Part shown: positions 1 through 13,421 of the stretch, one piece after another
How the letters are laid out: every line of letters starts with the position of its first letter
Numbering within the stretch: position 1 is the stretch's first letter
DNA from: Rhizophagus clarus
Lineage: Eukaryota; Glomeromycota; Glomeromycetes; Glomerales; Glomeraceae
Length of the DNA stretch: 64,000 bases
Assembly: GCA_015698045.1 (NCBI GenBank)
Contig: BLAL01000297.1
Span: 186,001-250,000, forward strand
Direction of reading: 5' to 3'
Position numbers and translations under genes: made by a program
The notes under the pieces: generated by a model
The model's input: only the letters and a program-made list of their open reading frames with translations
The model's database searches: none
What the model was told of the DNA's origin: nothing

Positions 1-1010
1 TTGCAATGTAAACCATTGAGTTTTTTATCTATCGTATTACCATGCTTAAAGGTGCTAGGCCATTTGTCTGCAAATGATATACTGAATTTCACATCTGTAA
101 ATGATCACAAGGATTTTAACCGAATATTGATCATTATCTTGACATCTCTTATGACGGAACTTTTCGAAGATTGCGAAATTGAATAATACCATTAAGTTTG
201 AAAGTACTTTCTAATACTAAATAATTGCAATAGTCTATTAATACGTTCTCACAGAGCATTTGTGCAAACACAAAACGGAAGATAGCTCAAACTGAATTGG
301 ATAAGTGCTCATACAAACGCAAATGATATGACAAAATAGGAAGAACTCATTATTTATGTTATTACGTATTGACAAAAAAAAAATGCTTATTTCTTATTTA
401 ACGACAAGATATCAGATATTAATCAAATCCCGACGAGAATTATGTGAATTGTCTGATTACGTAAGCTTTATAAACAAGCAGTATAAAAAGGTGATTACAG
501 AATAGTAAAAGATTGTATTTTTTCAAGAATATCTCCAATTCCTTTTTTTTTTGTTTCTTAAAAATGAATGTAGAGGATTGATAATTTAAAGGTCAAGTTT
601 GCTTGTCAGAATTCAAATTATCTAGATCATTTTCTGCAGATTGTGCAAGTTGCCATTCGTCCCTATAAAAAGATATATAAATTAATTTGGTTTTTTTTTT
701 TTAAAATAAAAAAATTTACCTTATTCTTTTTCCAAGAAATCTTTCAATATGAGTACTTATAACATAACTTGATCCATGAACTATGTAATCGTTTATAAAT
801 GTGGACTGGCTTATGTAGTTTCCATAATTATTAAAGAAACTAATATAATCTGGAAGAAGTGAGCGAATCCTATGGCAATGATAGGGAGAGATAATATTTG
901 AAGGACATTCTGAAATTATTAACTCACTGACAACTTTAACATAAATATATTTAGTATTCATATTTTGAGAAATATAAAACTTTTAGTTATTTTTATTTTT
1001 TATATTGAGA
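1..1010. other. No recognisable gene
   Basis: AT-rich DNA with short poly-A and poly-T runs. The open frames at 1-186 (plus) and 716-961 (minus) are short, have no motif I recognise and no convincing splice context. I see no supported gene here. Confidence 0.6.
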
Positions 1011-1014
1011 GAAA

Positions 1015-1054
1015 GTCACGTGACTACCTTGATTATCAGTTTTGTATATAAATA
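1015..1054 (+). promoter_or_regulatory. Possible core promoter: CACGTG palindrome plus TATA box
   Basis: A 10-bp perfect palindrome GTCACGTGAC (1015-1024), which contains an E-box core, is followed about 20 bp later by TATATAAATA (1045-1054). This is the spacing of an upstream element and a TATA box. The debris of a CBS-domain gene lies downstream on the plus strand, so this may be its old promoter. The role is inferred from motif arrangement only. Confidence 0.35.
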
Positions 1055-1407
1055 AAGGCCGCATTCGATCATACTGATAAATTATTTTTTTTTACTTCTA
1101 TATCATTTGTATCAGGAGTAATGTAGTAGTAATATATTCGGAGTTCATGTTAGTAAGTATCTTCAACTTTATTGCTTACAGCAAATTATCATGTTGGCAA
1201 GAAGTTACTTAAATGGAATTTGTCTTTTCCGGAACCTAACCTCTAAATCGTATATTTGAAATATTTTACCTGTTCAAGTTCATACAATCCTTAATAAGTT
1301 CGGTTTTGTCCAAAATGAAGTGGAGTTATAAGCGTCAGTACAGATCATTATAATTTGAGAGGCTCTCATTTATTGTTTAAATATTAATTTCTACTCAGAA
1401 TTTGACA

Positions 1408-1575
1408 CAAAGGAGTTGATGATATTCCCGGGTTTATAACAATCGAATATCAGTTCGTTAATATTGTAAGTTTTGTAAGAAATATAAATGGAAATATAAT
1501 GACACTAGAAGATGTTATTGAAGAGTTAATTTGGGAAGAAATAATAGATGAAACGGACGTTTACGTTGACGGTAA
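1408..1575 (+). pseudogene. Relic exon of a CNNM/Mam3-type CBS-domain protein
   Basis: An open stretch reads TLEDVIEEL followed by WEEIIDETDVYVD. This is the signature at the end of the CBS pair in CNNM (ancient conserved domain; yeast Mam3) membrane proteins, which are linked to Mg2+ and metal homeostasis. The frame is closed upstream by TGA at 1403-1405. Just after the DVYVD motif there is a splice-donor-like GTAATT. I could not find the DUF21 membrane domain or a second clean exon nearby: the 1150-1400 and 1580-1980 stretches look coding-like in several frames but contain stops. A truncated or decayed copy is the simplest reading; a poorly resolved multi-exon gene is the alternative. Confidence 0.5.
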
Positions 1576-2154
1576 TTTTAATTGTTTATTTAAATAAATC
1601 TCCCGTTTTCATGGCAATTCAACCCACAAAAGCAAATCCTTACTCTTTATCAACAAATAATGTAACCTTGAAATACGAAAAGGTCCGAAGGAGGGAAAAA
1701 GGGTGGCGAATAGTAGTGATGAAATTAGCAGTAATTAGTAATGCGGACTAAAAAGGGAACTCCATGAACCTATAGAAGTCGAGAAATTTCTAGATATGGT
1801 TTCATTCCACATACGTTGGAATCAGATCTTGGAATTGAATTTTATACTGCCAATACTACCAAAAGTTGAATATACTCTCAATCATATAAGAAAAATAGGA
1901 AGTGCCGAAGTGGTGCACTTATGGTATTTAATTGGAAAGATTCAGGAGGAAATAATGTTATATTTAATTTATTATTAAGAAATGTTTTTATATGTAAATT
2001 ATAAATACACATACAAATCATAATTCATGGTGTCTAAGTCTTATACGATAAATACTAAAAGAATAAATAAAACTGACTTTAAACATACGGGTATAAATAT
2101 GTCTCATACCGTGTCCGTGTCTCGTACAAATAAAATAAAATATTTACATTTTCT

Positions 2155-5100
2155 CTATATATGACCACTTCTTGACATCCATTTTCCCATTCGACCTCCT
2201 TCATCATTAACAACATCAGATTCAGCAACTTTTTTCCATTTCTTCAATAATTTATTACCCTTATCTCCATCATCTTTTTCATTCAATTTCCTTAATAAAA
2301 ATTTTGTTACTCCCTTGAATTTTTTATCATATCTATCAGGAAAGTGATGAAATAACCAATTCCTACGTAAACTTATATCTGTAAACAATTCAGGTCTAGA
2401 TTTTTCACACACGATATCTTTCGTATAGAATGCTATTGAAGATTTAATATGTGATCTATGAAATCCTTTATACAAATAATATATGGTGCCAGGTATATAT
2501 AATTTTTGTGCGGATGAATTGGATTTTAATGTTGTTCGATAATCATCAATTGAAGTTAAGATTTTAGCCAATTTGTCTTTCGAACTTAACTATATAATTA
2601 AAACACAGTTACAATTGTTAGTAAATAAGATGAATAAAACCAAAAAAAAAAAAAAAAAACAAATTTTTTTTTTTTTATACAAACCTTTTTGTATTTCTCA
2701 TTTTTCAATTCACTAGCAGCAAATTTAATTAACTCTTTAAAATCCATTAAATTTCCATAACTCAATCGTGGTATAACATCATTTTCATTGACAAAATTAT
2801 CAACACAACTTTCGGTTTCAGCTTTACAAGCTAAATCTAAAGAACAACAAGGTGCCGTAGCAAAATTCCATGCATGTATATCAATTCCTTGTTCGATTAA
2901 ATCTTTACATTTTTCTCTTAACAATAATGTGACTATTGCTGAAACTGAGGCTCCTAATGAATGTCCAATAATTTTTATAGCGTTCGACTTAAATTTTTTT
3001 ACAGCTTCTAAAATATCATTCAATGAATGATTTACTAAATATTGTGCACTACGTAATACCCCTCTATGAACAAACCCTCCATTCCAAGGTTCATAATGCG
3101 CTAATGCATCTGTAATCACATCTGTAACATTCTAAATGTGAAATAGATGAATTAAATTTCATGAGTTGAATTGAGATAAAAAAATTTGAATTTTAACTTA
3201 CCATTGTTCCTCTAATCGATATGATTATTGAATTACTCTCTGGGTCATGAATTACCATGTAATTAGGAACAGATACGGCTTTTTGACCATATTCCCAACA
3301 AATAATATCATCTTTCTCAAGCGAAAAGAATTCTTGAACAGCTTTACGGTCTGAATTTATTCTAATTGCATCTATAAAAATAAAAAAAAAAAAAAGTTAG
3401 AATCAAACTGATATACACAATAAAATTAATAAAACAGACTTACTTAAGGGAGCCATATTATGGCCATATCCAAACCAATGAAACAAAAAAGATCCCTAAT
3501 ATATAGAATAATATTTTCTGTTAAAGAATTTTTTTTTTTTTGCAAATAAATCCGTTTGTATAACTTAAATTACATACATATGAAGCCATAGAATATTTCA
3601 AATATTTTTGAGCAATTTGAATTCTTTCTATGTCCTGAGATAAACATCCTGTCACTTGACTTTTATAAAGGATAAATAGTTAATTCGTTAATTCTTATAA
3701 GCAGAAAAATAAGAATTTAACAATTTAAACATACTTTGGCTTTTGAGAATAATATTTTTCCAATAACATATAAGCTTTCAGAAATTCCAATTTACTCAAT
3801 CTCCATCCATGATCAAAGAAAGCATGATATAACACGGTAATCTCTTTAATAGCATCTCTTGTCTCTTGATTTAATACTCTATCAAGTATGCCCAAAGGCC
3901 TAATTTCAGGATGTGTTATATTCGCAAATTCCCCTTCATCTGCTTCTTCTATTTCACTCGATATTTCTTGATTTATATCTTGATTTACGATTTCTCTCGT
4001 ATTTGTTACTGCTGGAGGTAATATTTGTTTACTTTGATCGTTGTTACTACTTGAAAGCAAAGCTGGTGCTGTTTTTGAGCGAGCTATAACAGGTTTTGTT
4101 TGGGCTAAAGGATTTGGTTGACTTAAAGTTTTTGAAGGAAGAAGCGGTGGATCATCTGGAAAATGAAATTTTATTGCAATATCTATTGTGCCAACCTTCT
4201 GAGAGTGCGGATCATGACCAAGTTCCAACGGAAAATTTCTATAAAACAGGATAGTCTGACATCAATTTTTTATAAGGAATTTTAAACAGTTTCAAATGAT
4301 ATTTACCCTTCAAAATCCTTTTGATTCGAAATGGAATCTTTTAAGGTATTCAGTCTGATAATAACTCTTCCTAATTTTTTCTTTGCATACAAAAAACTCG
4401 CATGTTCATAAATATCAATTTTTAAGGCATCAAACACAAAAGAATGATAATCAAAAGGAAATAAAAACATTTTCTTTAGTTGTTCTTGATATGAAGAATT
4501 TGGTTTTGTATGATGTGTAACTGAATGAATAACTAATCTTATTGAAGTTTTTGCTCTGGAATTTGGTGACCGCGGTGGATTAAAATCTATCTTGGCTATT
4601 CGAACTAACATATTATCTAAGAAAGGGGGAAAAATTTGGAAACTTAAAAATTTTTCGATTGGCTTAAAGAATATACAATTAAAAAAAAAACAAATTAATA
4701 CCTGGTAATGCATCACTAGATACTAAATACAAGGAAAATTTTAATAATTAATATTGGATTTTTGAATTTAACAATATAATTAAGTAAAAAACATACACAA
4801 TGAATCTTCGCTTATTTCCTGAGATGAAGAGGACGTTGGTTCTTATATAACAATAAATGACATAAGTTTTTTTTAAAAAAGGCGGATTTTTTTAAAGCGA
4901 AACAGTAAATATAAATTAATTACCTTGGCCAAATTGGTTTTTTTTATGCAATAGAGCCTGTGGAGACGTATCGATTTCTATTGACACTTTTTTTAAGCAA
5001 ATAAATAAATAAATATAAATATGTATATATAAATGAAAAATGAAAAATGAAATCATAACAATCTTTTCGAATCATTTCAAAAAACAAAACCTTACGTTTC

Positions 5101-5921
5101 TTCATTTCCTCATTTTCATTATTATCAAATTCAAAATTACATGATTTCAAATTATTGTCTTTTTTTATTAAAATTCCTCCACTACCATCAACACTAGTAT
5201 CACTTCTATTCATTACAGGAAAAAAATTATAAATCCTTCTACTATTATAAGTTCCTGAATCTTTAGTTTGATTTTCCTTTTTCCATTGCTGAATATTAAT
5301 GCTATTATTTATTCTAGAATATTGTAAAGAACTATTTCTTGTTGTTTTGAAAGAATTCCTAATAAAACTACCAGAGTTCCTATAAGAATTTCTTAAGGAT
5401 TGTGATTTCATGGTAATTAAATTAACATTTGAGCTCCAATCAAACTCTTTCCACACTTTTTCCAGATCATTTTCCTTTTGACCACTCTTATCAGATGGTA
5501 TCATAGATTCTGGTTCTTCAGTATAACCTTGTTCTTCTTCTTCATCAGAATCATCAGTAGTAGCATCTGATTCAAATTCTATTTCCTCAGGTACTTTTTG
5601 TTTATATAAAGAATTTTTATCTTTTTTCAATTTATTAGCAATATCTCTTGGTATATTCAATGTACTGATCTGATCTTGAGATCTTGCTAATTCGTCGACG
5701 TGTTTTTCTAACTCATTGATCATTAATTGTGTTTCAGGATTAAAATATGCGTCCGCGTAACTTATGGATGAACGTGAACTAGCATTAGATAATCTTTTTT
5801 TCCTATTTAAAGTATTATCTTTGTCTAATTCTTGTAAATTATCTTCAAAATAATCCGTAGTATCATTTTTATTATCATCGGATAGACTTCTAGTTAAGTG
5901 TAATGTCTCTTTTGAAGCCAT
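2155..5921 (-). CDS. C2-domain class-3 lipase, diacylglycerol lipase-like
   Basis: Predicted sn-1 diacylglycerol lipase-like enzyme, which would release an acyl chain from diacylglycerol at membranes. Eleven exons read in one frame with GT-AG junctions: 5921-5096, 4986-4924, 4841-4797, 4721-4701, 4616-4307, 4238-3735, 3659-3578, 3495-3444, 3371-3202, 3131-2685 and 2589-2155, giving about 984 residues. The first ~300 residues are acidic and Ser/Asn-rich, probably disordered. A C2 domain follows in exons 5-6 (DALKIDIYEHASFL, then VGTIDIAIKFHFP). The lipase domain has FGYGHNMAPL, the oxyanion-side IISIRGT, the nucleophile elbow GHSLGAS, the probable catalytic Asp in NENDVIPRLSY, and a His near the end (LFHHFPDRYDKKF). 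No transmembrane helices were seen, unlike animal DAGL. It shares a 459-bp divergent promoter region with SEC8. Exon 4 is a 21-nt microexon. The family call is strong; substrate is inferred. Confidence 0.88.
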
Positions 5922-6380
5922 GGGTAATACTTCAGGTGGTAAGATAATTTCAGTGTTACAAATATCCGTTTATTTTGTCTTTTGAACTTTCCTGATAATA
6001 AACCGGTTATTAACCAGAAAACTTAATAAATAATGTTACAGTCTGATAAGTCTAAAATAAATTATACAATAAATTATGACTACGCAATTTATTTCCTCGG
6101 AGCAAAAAAAAAAAGAGGAAGATAATAAATATTTTAAAACAAAAAAAAAAAATTTAACGGCCGTCTATATAAATGCGATTTTATTTTGATATCAGATGTT
6201 TATTATTGTATGTTTTAAGTAAAGTTATATTTAATTGGCTGTAGGAGCACGCTCTTATTGCATTTGTGTAATACTGTAATCGTAACACGAACATCTGAAT
6301 TATAAGACTGAAATGACCGAATTGACACTATTTATTTTTTAAATTTGGAAAATAATTAAAATAATTTAATAGTTTTATTT
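5922..6380. promoter_or_regulatory. Divergent intergenic region between the lipase gene and SEC8
   Basis: The two start codons face away from each other across 459 bp. A TATATAAAT at about 6166 lies some 215 bp upstream of the SEC8 start and is the best TATA candidate. Poly-A runs at 6105-6115 and 6140-6152 may act as nucleosome-depleting tracts. No further operator was recognised. Confidence 0.4.
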
Positions 6381-9300
6381 ATGATGTCTTATTATAATGG
6401 TGATGGTAATGGATATGAAGATTGGGGAGCATTAAATTCAGATGATAGGAGTGTCCAAAATGATAGTTTCCTGGAAATGGAAAGTAAGCCAAAAAATTTC
6501 ATTTTATATTATAAATTATTCTTATTTAATTTTTCTTTTTATTTGACCATTATTTTTTTTTTTTTTTTCAAAGATGTCATGCAACAGATCAAAGAAAAAT
6601 GGGATTTCATGATGAATGAAGATGTAAATAATTAAATGTCAACTGAAATTGTTTATTTGATTGGTTTCTTAATAAGTGTTTTTTATTTTGATAGTTTAAT
6701 CCTGTTCCTCTTGCTTTGGAATTACTTGATGGTAGTTCACTTGGCAAAGATTATGGAGTATTTAGACAAATGAACAGCAACTTAAATAAAGCTCTTCAAT
6801 ATATTGTTGATGGTATTAATTAAAACAATTTTGTTTACTTTCAATTTTAAAGTTATTTTAATAAACTATTTTTTTTTAGATTATTACCAAGGGTTTAACA
6901 GTTCAATTGGTACCTTTGGAGGAGTCATCCATAATATAGGAGGTAGGTTCAACTTAAGATTATCTGGTTTTATTCATCTTTCTAACTTTAAACAATATTA
7001 GATTCTCAGGAAAGAGTAAGAGAGATGAAGGCACAACTTAAAGTATGTAAAGAATCATTGTTGTCAAAACGTTCTGATCTTCTTCAATTGTGGTTTCGTA
7101 GTCAACAATATAAAGAGATGATCCGCATATTAGATCAAATGTATGTTGAATTAGTTCTTTAAAAAAAGAAAAAATGAAATTTTCTAAATATTTTTTCTCT
7201 CATTATCGTAGCGAAGAATTTAAGGAAACGCCAGAAAAGCTGGAGGTTCTATTAAGAGAAAAGCATTTTTTGACAGCTTCTATAATGTTACTGGATGCAA
7301 TAAAAACTTTAGGAAAAAAGGAAATGGTTGGAGTCGGAGCTTTATCAGATTTAAGAAGATACCTAAAAGCACAACAAAGTGTAATTAATTGTTAATATGA
7401 TGATCTTGCATAATATTTAAATTCGTTAATAATGTTATTTTTATTCATTAGTCACTTCATGAACTTTTGATTGAGGAGTTACATAACCATTTATATCTAA
7501 AGAATTCATATTGTGATAGTAGATGGGTAAAGTACACTAGGGATCAGAAATCACGTATGTAATCTTCTCTTACTTTTAATATGTATATTTTTGAATTACT
7601 AAAGTATATTTGTTTGTATAGTACCTTCATCACTTATGGAATGGAATTCCGGAAAGGAAACTCGCAAGGTAAGTTATGTTTCATCAAAGAATAAGAAGAA
7701 TTTACAAGGTAAGCAAATAATTTTCCTTGAATTTATATTACTTATTAAAATATTAATAAATTATAATAAATTATAGTCAATACTGCTATTACTGTAAGCA
7801 CTCCGCTTAGCCCTAAATCACCTAAACCCTTTAGTACTATAAATCTTAATGATGAGGATGAAAGAGTATGTGATATATTACTCATTTAAAAAAGCCTTAG
7901 CTATTTTTATTAATTTATGACATTATATTTATAGATTACGGAAAACACTGATATAAATCCTGAAACCGACTCATTTTATTACATGGAAATTTTAATGGAA
8001 TCCCTTGCCACTTTAGGAAAATTACCGCAAGCGCTCGAAGTATATTACTAATATTATATTTATTTATATTATAGATATATACTAATTTTTGTTTGTGTAT
8101 TAGACCATAACACAAAGAATTCCAATAGAATTGTATCAATTAGTCGATAAGACAATTGCTGAAGTGGAAGAAAGGTATTAATTAAATCAAGAGATTTCTA
8201 TATTTACAATATAAAATTTACAATTATTTAAATTTTTATATTTAGGAATGCAGATATTTGTAGCCAAAAATCAAAGAAAGATGATATAATAGATATATTT
8301 GCGTTAGATTCTCCGGAGGATGATCCCCAAATGGAAATATTAAGAGACTTACTTTGGACTACATATTCTAAATTAGATGCGGTATTACAAGGGCATAGGT
8401 TTATTCTTGATATTGTAGAAAGGATTAGCAAGGTTAGAAATTATTTTTTTTTAATATTTTCAAGTAGATTAAAATTTTACTGCATAATAATAAAAATTTT
8501 CTTTGTTTATAGAGACCAGAAAATGCAAAGATTACAAAAGGTTAATATAAATTTATGTTGATGTATTTTATGTATGTAAATATTTTAAGTATTAATGACT
8601 AATTTTTTTCATTTAGAGTCACAAAAGATTAGAGTTTACCCTTTTGTTGAAATTTGGAAACCTGTACAAAGTGAGGTAAATGTTTATTTCTATTGAACTA
8701 AATATTCTACAAAGTTTTTTATAAATACTTTTAATTGCTTAACGAAATTACTTTTATCCTTTAAAGGTTCGAACTCTTTTACGTGATTATATTACAGAAG
8801 ATGAGAGAGAGTCTGCTTCTGAAAATAATCCTGAAGCTTCATTCCAAGATATGATAAAAGACAAGCGGGCTCGTGACTCTTCTAAGGTTTTTATCATTTG
8901 AAATTTAAAATCCCTTTAAATAATTAAGTTTGCTCATCTTTATTTTTGTACAGCAATTATTTAGATTTGGAGATTCAGTGCCAAACACCGAGTTAGATAA
9001 AAATTATGAGCGAGATGTTTCAAAAGTACTTAAAGAATCATTACCGGAAGTGTTTACAAAAGTACCGGATGAAAGACAATTATCCGTATTTGTAGTCGAT
9101 AGGTTTGCAAATACGAATATAACAGCAGGGCATAGACTTGTTGTTAAACCTGATGCATTTAATGTATCGGTTTTATTTAAACCAACTCTTGCATTTTTAG
9201 ATAAAGTTAAAACTATTATACCACCTAGGTGAGTTCTTTTCTTATTGTTTTTTTTTTTTAAAAAAAAAAATACTTCTTTTTCATAATCTATTAATATATG

Positions 9301-11560
9301 GAAATAATGTATTTAGTGCGCAACATTCTTCTGCGGATTTCACGACTTTTTTGGACGACTTTGTGTTTAATGTATTCTTACCACAAATTGGCGATAAGAT
9401 ATTTGAATTATTTCGTCAAGCTACAAATGGTAAATTAATGTTTTCCTAAGTTTTCAATTAAAATATGCCGGTTTAACTAAATTTTTGTAAAATCAGGATC
9501 GGATGCATTCCAAGAAGACCCAAATTACAAAACATATTCTACATTGCCCGTCGTCAAAGTAAATTTTAATGTTATTTAATATTCTTTTTTTTTTGAATTT
9601 TATATATCTTTATTAGTACCTAATTTTTGGCTAATTTCTTTTAGAGCGCATCTTCATTGATGATGATTATAGAAAGTCTTTGTGCTATGCTTCATACTAT
9701 GACAAGTCACAAAGAAGAATACAGTAAAATGGTCATTTCTCTTCTTACACGATATTACGTACGGTGTTTTGAGCAATATCAAGGTAAATTATCTTAATTT
9801 AGAATATATATATATATTTTTTTTTTTTGTAAAAAAAAAAACGCTCAGAATATACCTATTTTATTTCTGGGTTGAAATATAGCAATTGTATCAAAGAACA
9901 AAGGTGAAGCAGATGTAAAAGATGATGCAAATAATCAAGGAATTAGTGCTATTTGGGTACAACAAGATCAATTATCTGAAGTTCTAGGACAATACCCTTA
10001 TCTTGCTGATGATAATGCTAGAAATCGAAGTAGAAGGAAAACGCTTTGTGTTAAGGTTTATATTATCAAAATTATTCTTTTCTGATGTTATAGTAATTTA
10101 ATTTGTTAATTTTTTTTTTGACGGTAATCTAGGAAACGACTGTTGAAATGAATTTTAAAAAGAATCGAGAGATTAGCACAGGACAATTAATCACTGAGTA
10201 TAAGAAATTAACAGCTTTAGCGACTCTTTATCATAGTTTGGTAAGAAGAGAAGTTCCGTGGTTAATAAGTGAGATAATTTATTAATCGTATTTAATTCAA
10301 TATTAGAAATGGTTTGTCGCCAAAATTTGGGAACTTCGTGGTAAAGATTCTAAACCGAAACCGATAAGCTCAAAAATGGATGATGGAAGTTTGGTAAATA
10401 AGAATCATTAGGAAATACTGTATATATAACAAATGATATTGACTTTTATTATAATTTAGGCTAAATTAAATCGTCGTTGGTCATTATTGGGTGGTGTTAA
10501 TCTTAACGCACACGCTTATGCTAAAGAGAATGAAAAGAAAAAAGAAGAAGAAGAAGAAAAAGAAAGTAGTTTACCATTGACAGGAGAAATGGCAAAGTAT
10601 GATTAAATAAGTGAAATTTTTTATTTAATTTAAATTGGACAAACTTTTTTTAACTCGTATGAATTTTAGTCGATTTGATGCATTATTGGCTACTTTTCAA
10701 CAATTGGCGGAACAATCCTTGTTTACTTTGAGAGTTGAATTGCGATGCCATACATTGCATTATATTGATAAAGCAATGCGGGAGGTGAGTTTCGTTAATA
10801 TATTCGTTTTACTATAATAAGATAATTGTAACGATTTATTTCTGTTATATGACTGTAGGGTAATTATCATCTTGCATATGAAGCATATGAGCCTGATCCA
10901 TTCGTTTTAACACTTAATACAGATATGGTAAAATATGATGAGAGTGTTGTATCCCATTTACCAGCTAAGGAGCACAAGTAAGATTCTTGGAATTTATTTA
11001 TAAATTTAATTTCTTTTTCGTTTAATTTATTTTTTTTTTTTTTTTCCTCTTAGATTCGTATTCGAAGGACTTGATTCATTGATGGAACACGTGTTAGTGA
11101 GTAATGCAATTTACATTAGAAATTTAAATAGAAATGGTGTTATGAAAATGACACGTAATATACTTGCATTACAACAAAATTTGAAAAATATTGTTGAAGT
11201 ACCAGAAGAAATTTCTTTGGAAAGAGCCAGAATATACTATGAAATGTTTAACATGGGACCTGTCGTATGTATAATTAATTCTATCAATAAGGATACAGTG
11301 TTAAATTTTTATCAATTAAATAATTTGTATTTTTTTTTTTTTTTTAGAATATGTTGAATCAAATTAGAGAACAGGGTCAACAGGAATCTTCTCTATTTCT
11401 TTTTGAAGAATATAAAACCATGTTGGAAATTATGTATAAAATTGATCCAACGGAAGATCAATCTGTACCTACTCCACGTACCGAAAATCCATCTTCCAAT
11501 AGAAGATTGTATAACGAAAATCTTTTAGAGTTAAATGAATTAATGATTGATTATATTTAG
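6381..11560 (+). CDS. SEC8: Exocyst complex subunit Sec8 (EXOC4)
   Basis: Sec8 is a subunit of the octameric exocyst, which tethers secretory vesicles to the plasma membrane, in hyphae mainly at the growing tip. About 27 short exons read through with GT-AG junctions. The N-terminal Sec8 domain is clear: a coiled region (DSQERVREMKAQLKV), then EMIRILDQIEEF, KTLGKKEMVGVGALSDLRRY and SLHELLIEELHNHLYLK, which are hallmarks of the family. Central and C-terminal segments (SLMMIIESLCAMLHTM, RVELRCHTLHYIDKAM, FVFEGLDSLMEHVLVSNA, EISLERARIYYEMFNMGP) also match Sec8. The estimated length is around 1,000-1,100 residues, typical for the family. The start is taken at the first of two adjacent ATGs (6381 and 6384). 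An acidic lysine/glutamate run occurs near 10,530. There is no sign of decay; it is the most clearly intact gene in the window. Confidence 0.93.
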
Positions 11561-13421
11561 TTTAATTTACAATATATTAGTAATCTCGATTTGTTGATTC
11601 TTATATTTATTTATTAATATTTTTAATGGGATCCATTTTTCTTTTCTTTTTTTAATGTTTAGAAATAAAAAAAAACTACACAATATTTTTAATATAATAG
11701 TACAATAAACGTTCTGTTATCAATGAAATCGTTGCACGTTAACAAATGAAAATTAACTTTAAATACCGTTAACGTGTGTTACTGGTCCTCCATCATATAT
11801 TATTATGGGAATTTTAAATCTATACTTCATTGATACGTCAATAAACAAAAAAATATACAGTATTTTTTAAAATTCATTATTATTTCATACGATCTTAATT
11901 CACCGAAATCATTTTTAAGATAAATGTATATAATATTTCAATTAAATTTTTCCGTTACGATAAAAAAAAAATGACAATATTTATTGTAAGTTCAGTGACT
12001 GAATTAATGATCAATAAAGATACCCCGTCTGAAAATATTTTATCATTAATGATTATTGTTTTTTCCTTTTTTTTATAACTAGAGTTTTTTTTTTTGTTCT
12101 CATAAATGTAGAAATTATTAATATGGTGATTATATTATATAATAAATTTAAAATTCTTAGTCTAGAATGATTCTTATGCAAACATTGCAAATATCTGAAA
12201 TATCTAATAATATTAATAAGTATAATAATTTTTTATGAATGTTGCTATATCTTCTTAAAAAAAACATATATATATAAATATATGTACATATCTGATATAA
12301 TTTATAAGATTATCAGAAAAATTTCTACTCCATCAAATGAATCCGATCTTTTCTAATTTTAAAAAAATTTTGACGAGAAATGGCACAGTAATAGGTTTGG
12401 CAATCCGGTGACTTCTTATGTATAAAATGTGGGGTAAATTACTATGATTTTTACTAGTAAATGGATTCAGAATGTATAACTTCTTATGTATAAAATGTGG
12501 GGTAAATTACTATGATTTTTACTAGTAAATGGATTCAGAATGTATAATATTCACGAAATAAAATTTCTATCTTTTAATAGATTATTTTCAATTTAAAGAA
12601 AATTAGTTCCAAAAGGTAATATTTATAAATTATAATTACTAATTTTGATATATTAAAAAATACTTAGTAAGACTGTCTGGTTCCTTTTATACGGATTACT
12701 AATAATTACTCGAAAGAGTCTTATTTAAAGCACTGAAAGAAAAAAATTCTTTTCTGCATACTCATGTGAAAAGAAATGACAAAGAACCAATAGAATTGAG
12801 ATTATACCGAAGTGGTGAATAATCTTTTTTTTGGCTATATAGACTGATTTTTTGTGTAACATTATATTAAATTAATTGCATTTATTTCACTAGATCAGGA
12901 CTTATTTTTTCGGTTTGGCCTAATACGTTCCAGTAAATTTTCTAAATTTTATCAACAGTTTTCTTATGGATCGTAAAATGCATCTTTTAAAGTGTTATCC
13001 GTAGTACCCAAGCAACATTAAGATGGGATTGCGAGAAGGACGTGAGAGATATACGATATATAAATAACTTAGAGAAGAGTGAATAATAAATTATATTCTT
13101 CATCGCCTTTAACGCATGAGTTTCGTGAAACCAAAAGATCTATCAGCTGATATGTACAATATATCCTCTTTTCACAAATTCGTTGAAAAAAAGTTCCAGG
13201 TATTTCATCCTAAAAAAATTAAAAATAACCAATTACCAAATATAAAAATTTGTGTCCCGATTAGAAATGAATTGCCTTAAAAAGAAGAACAAAAGCTATT
13301 CTCTTTTTGGTTAGTCTATAAAAATTTCACATATCGAATCAAATTTTTTTTGAAAAAAAACAAACATATAAATATAAACATTTATTTTTTTTAAAAACAA
13401 ACAAAAAAAAAAAAAAAAAAT
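11561..13421. other. Intergenic, SEC8 3' region and F-box upstream region
   Basis: AT-rich DNA with poly-A and poly-T runs and a 68-bp tandem duplication annotated separately. No open frame with recognisable content was found on either strand. Confidence 0.6.
12411..12546. repeat. Perfect 68-bp tandem duplication
   Basis: Two adjacent 68-bp copies (12411-12478 and 12479-12546) starting ACTTCTTATGTATAAAATG are identical as read. Identity implies a recent slippage or unequal-crossover event, or an assembly artefact. Confidence 0.9.
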
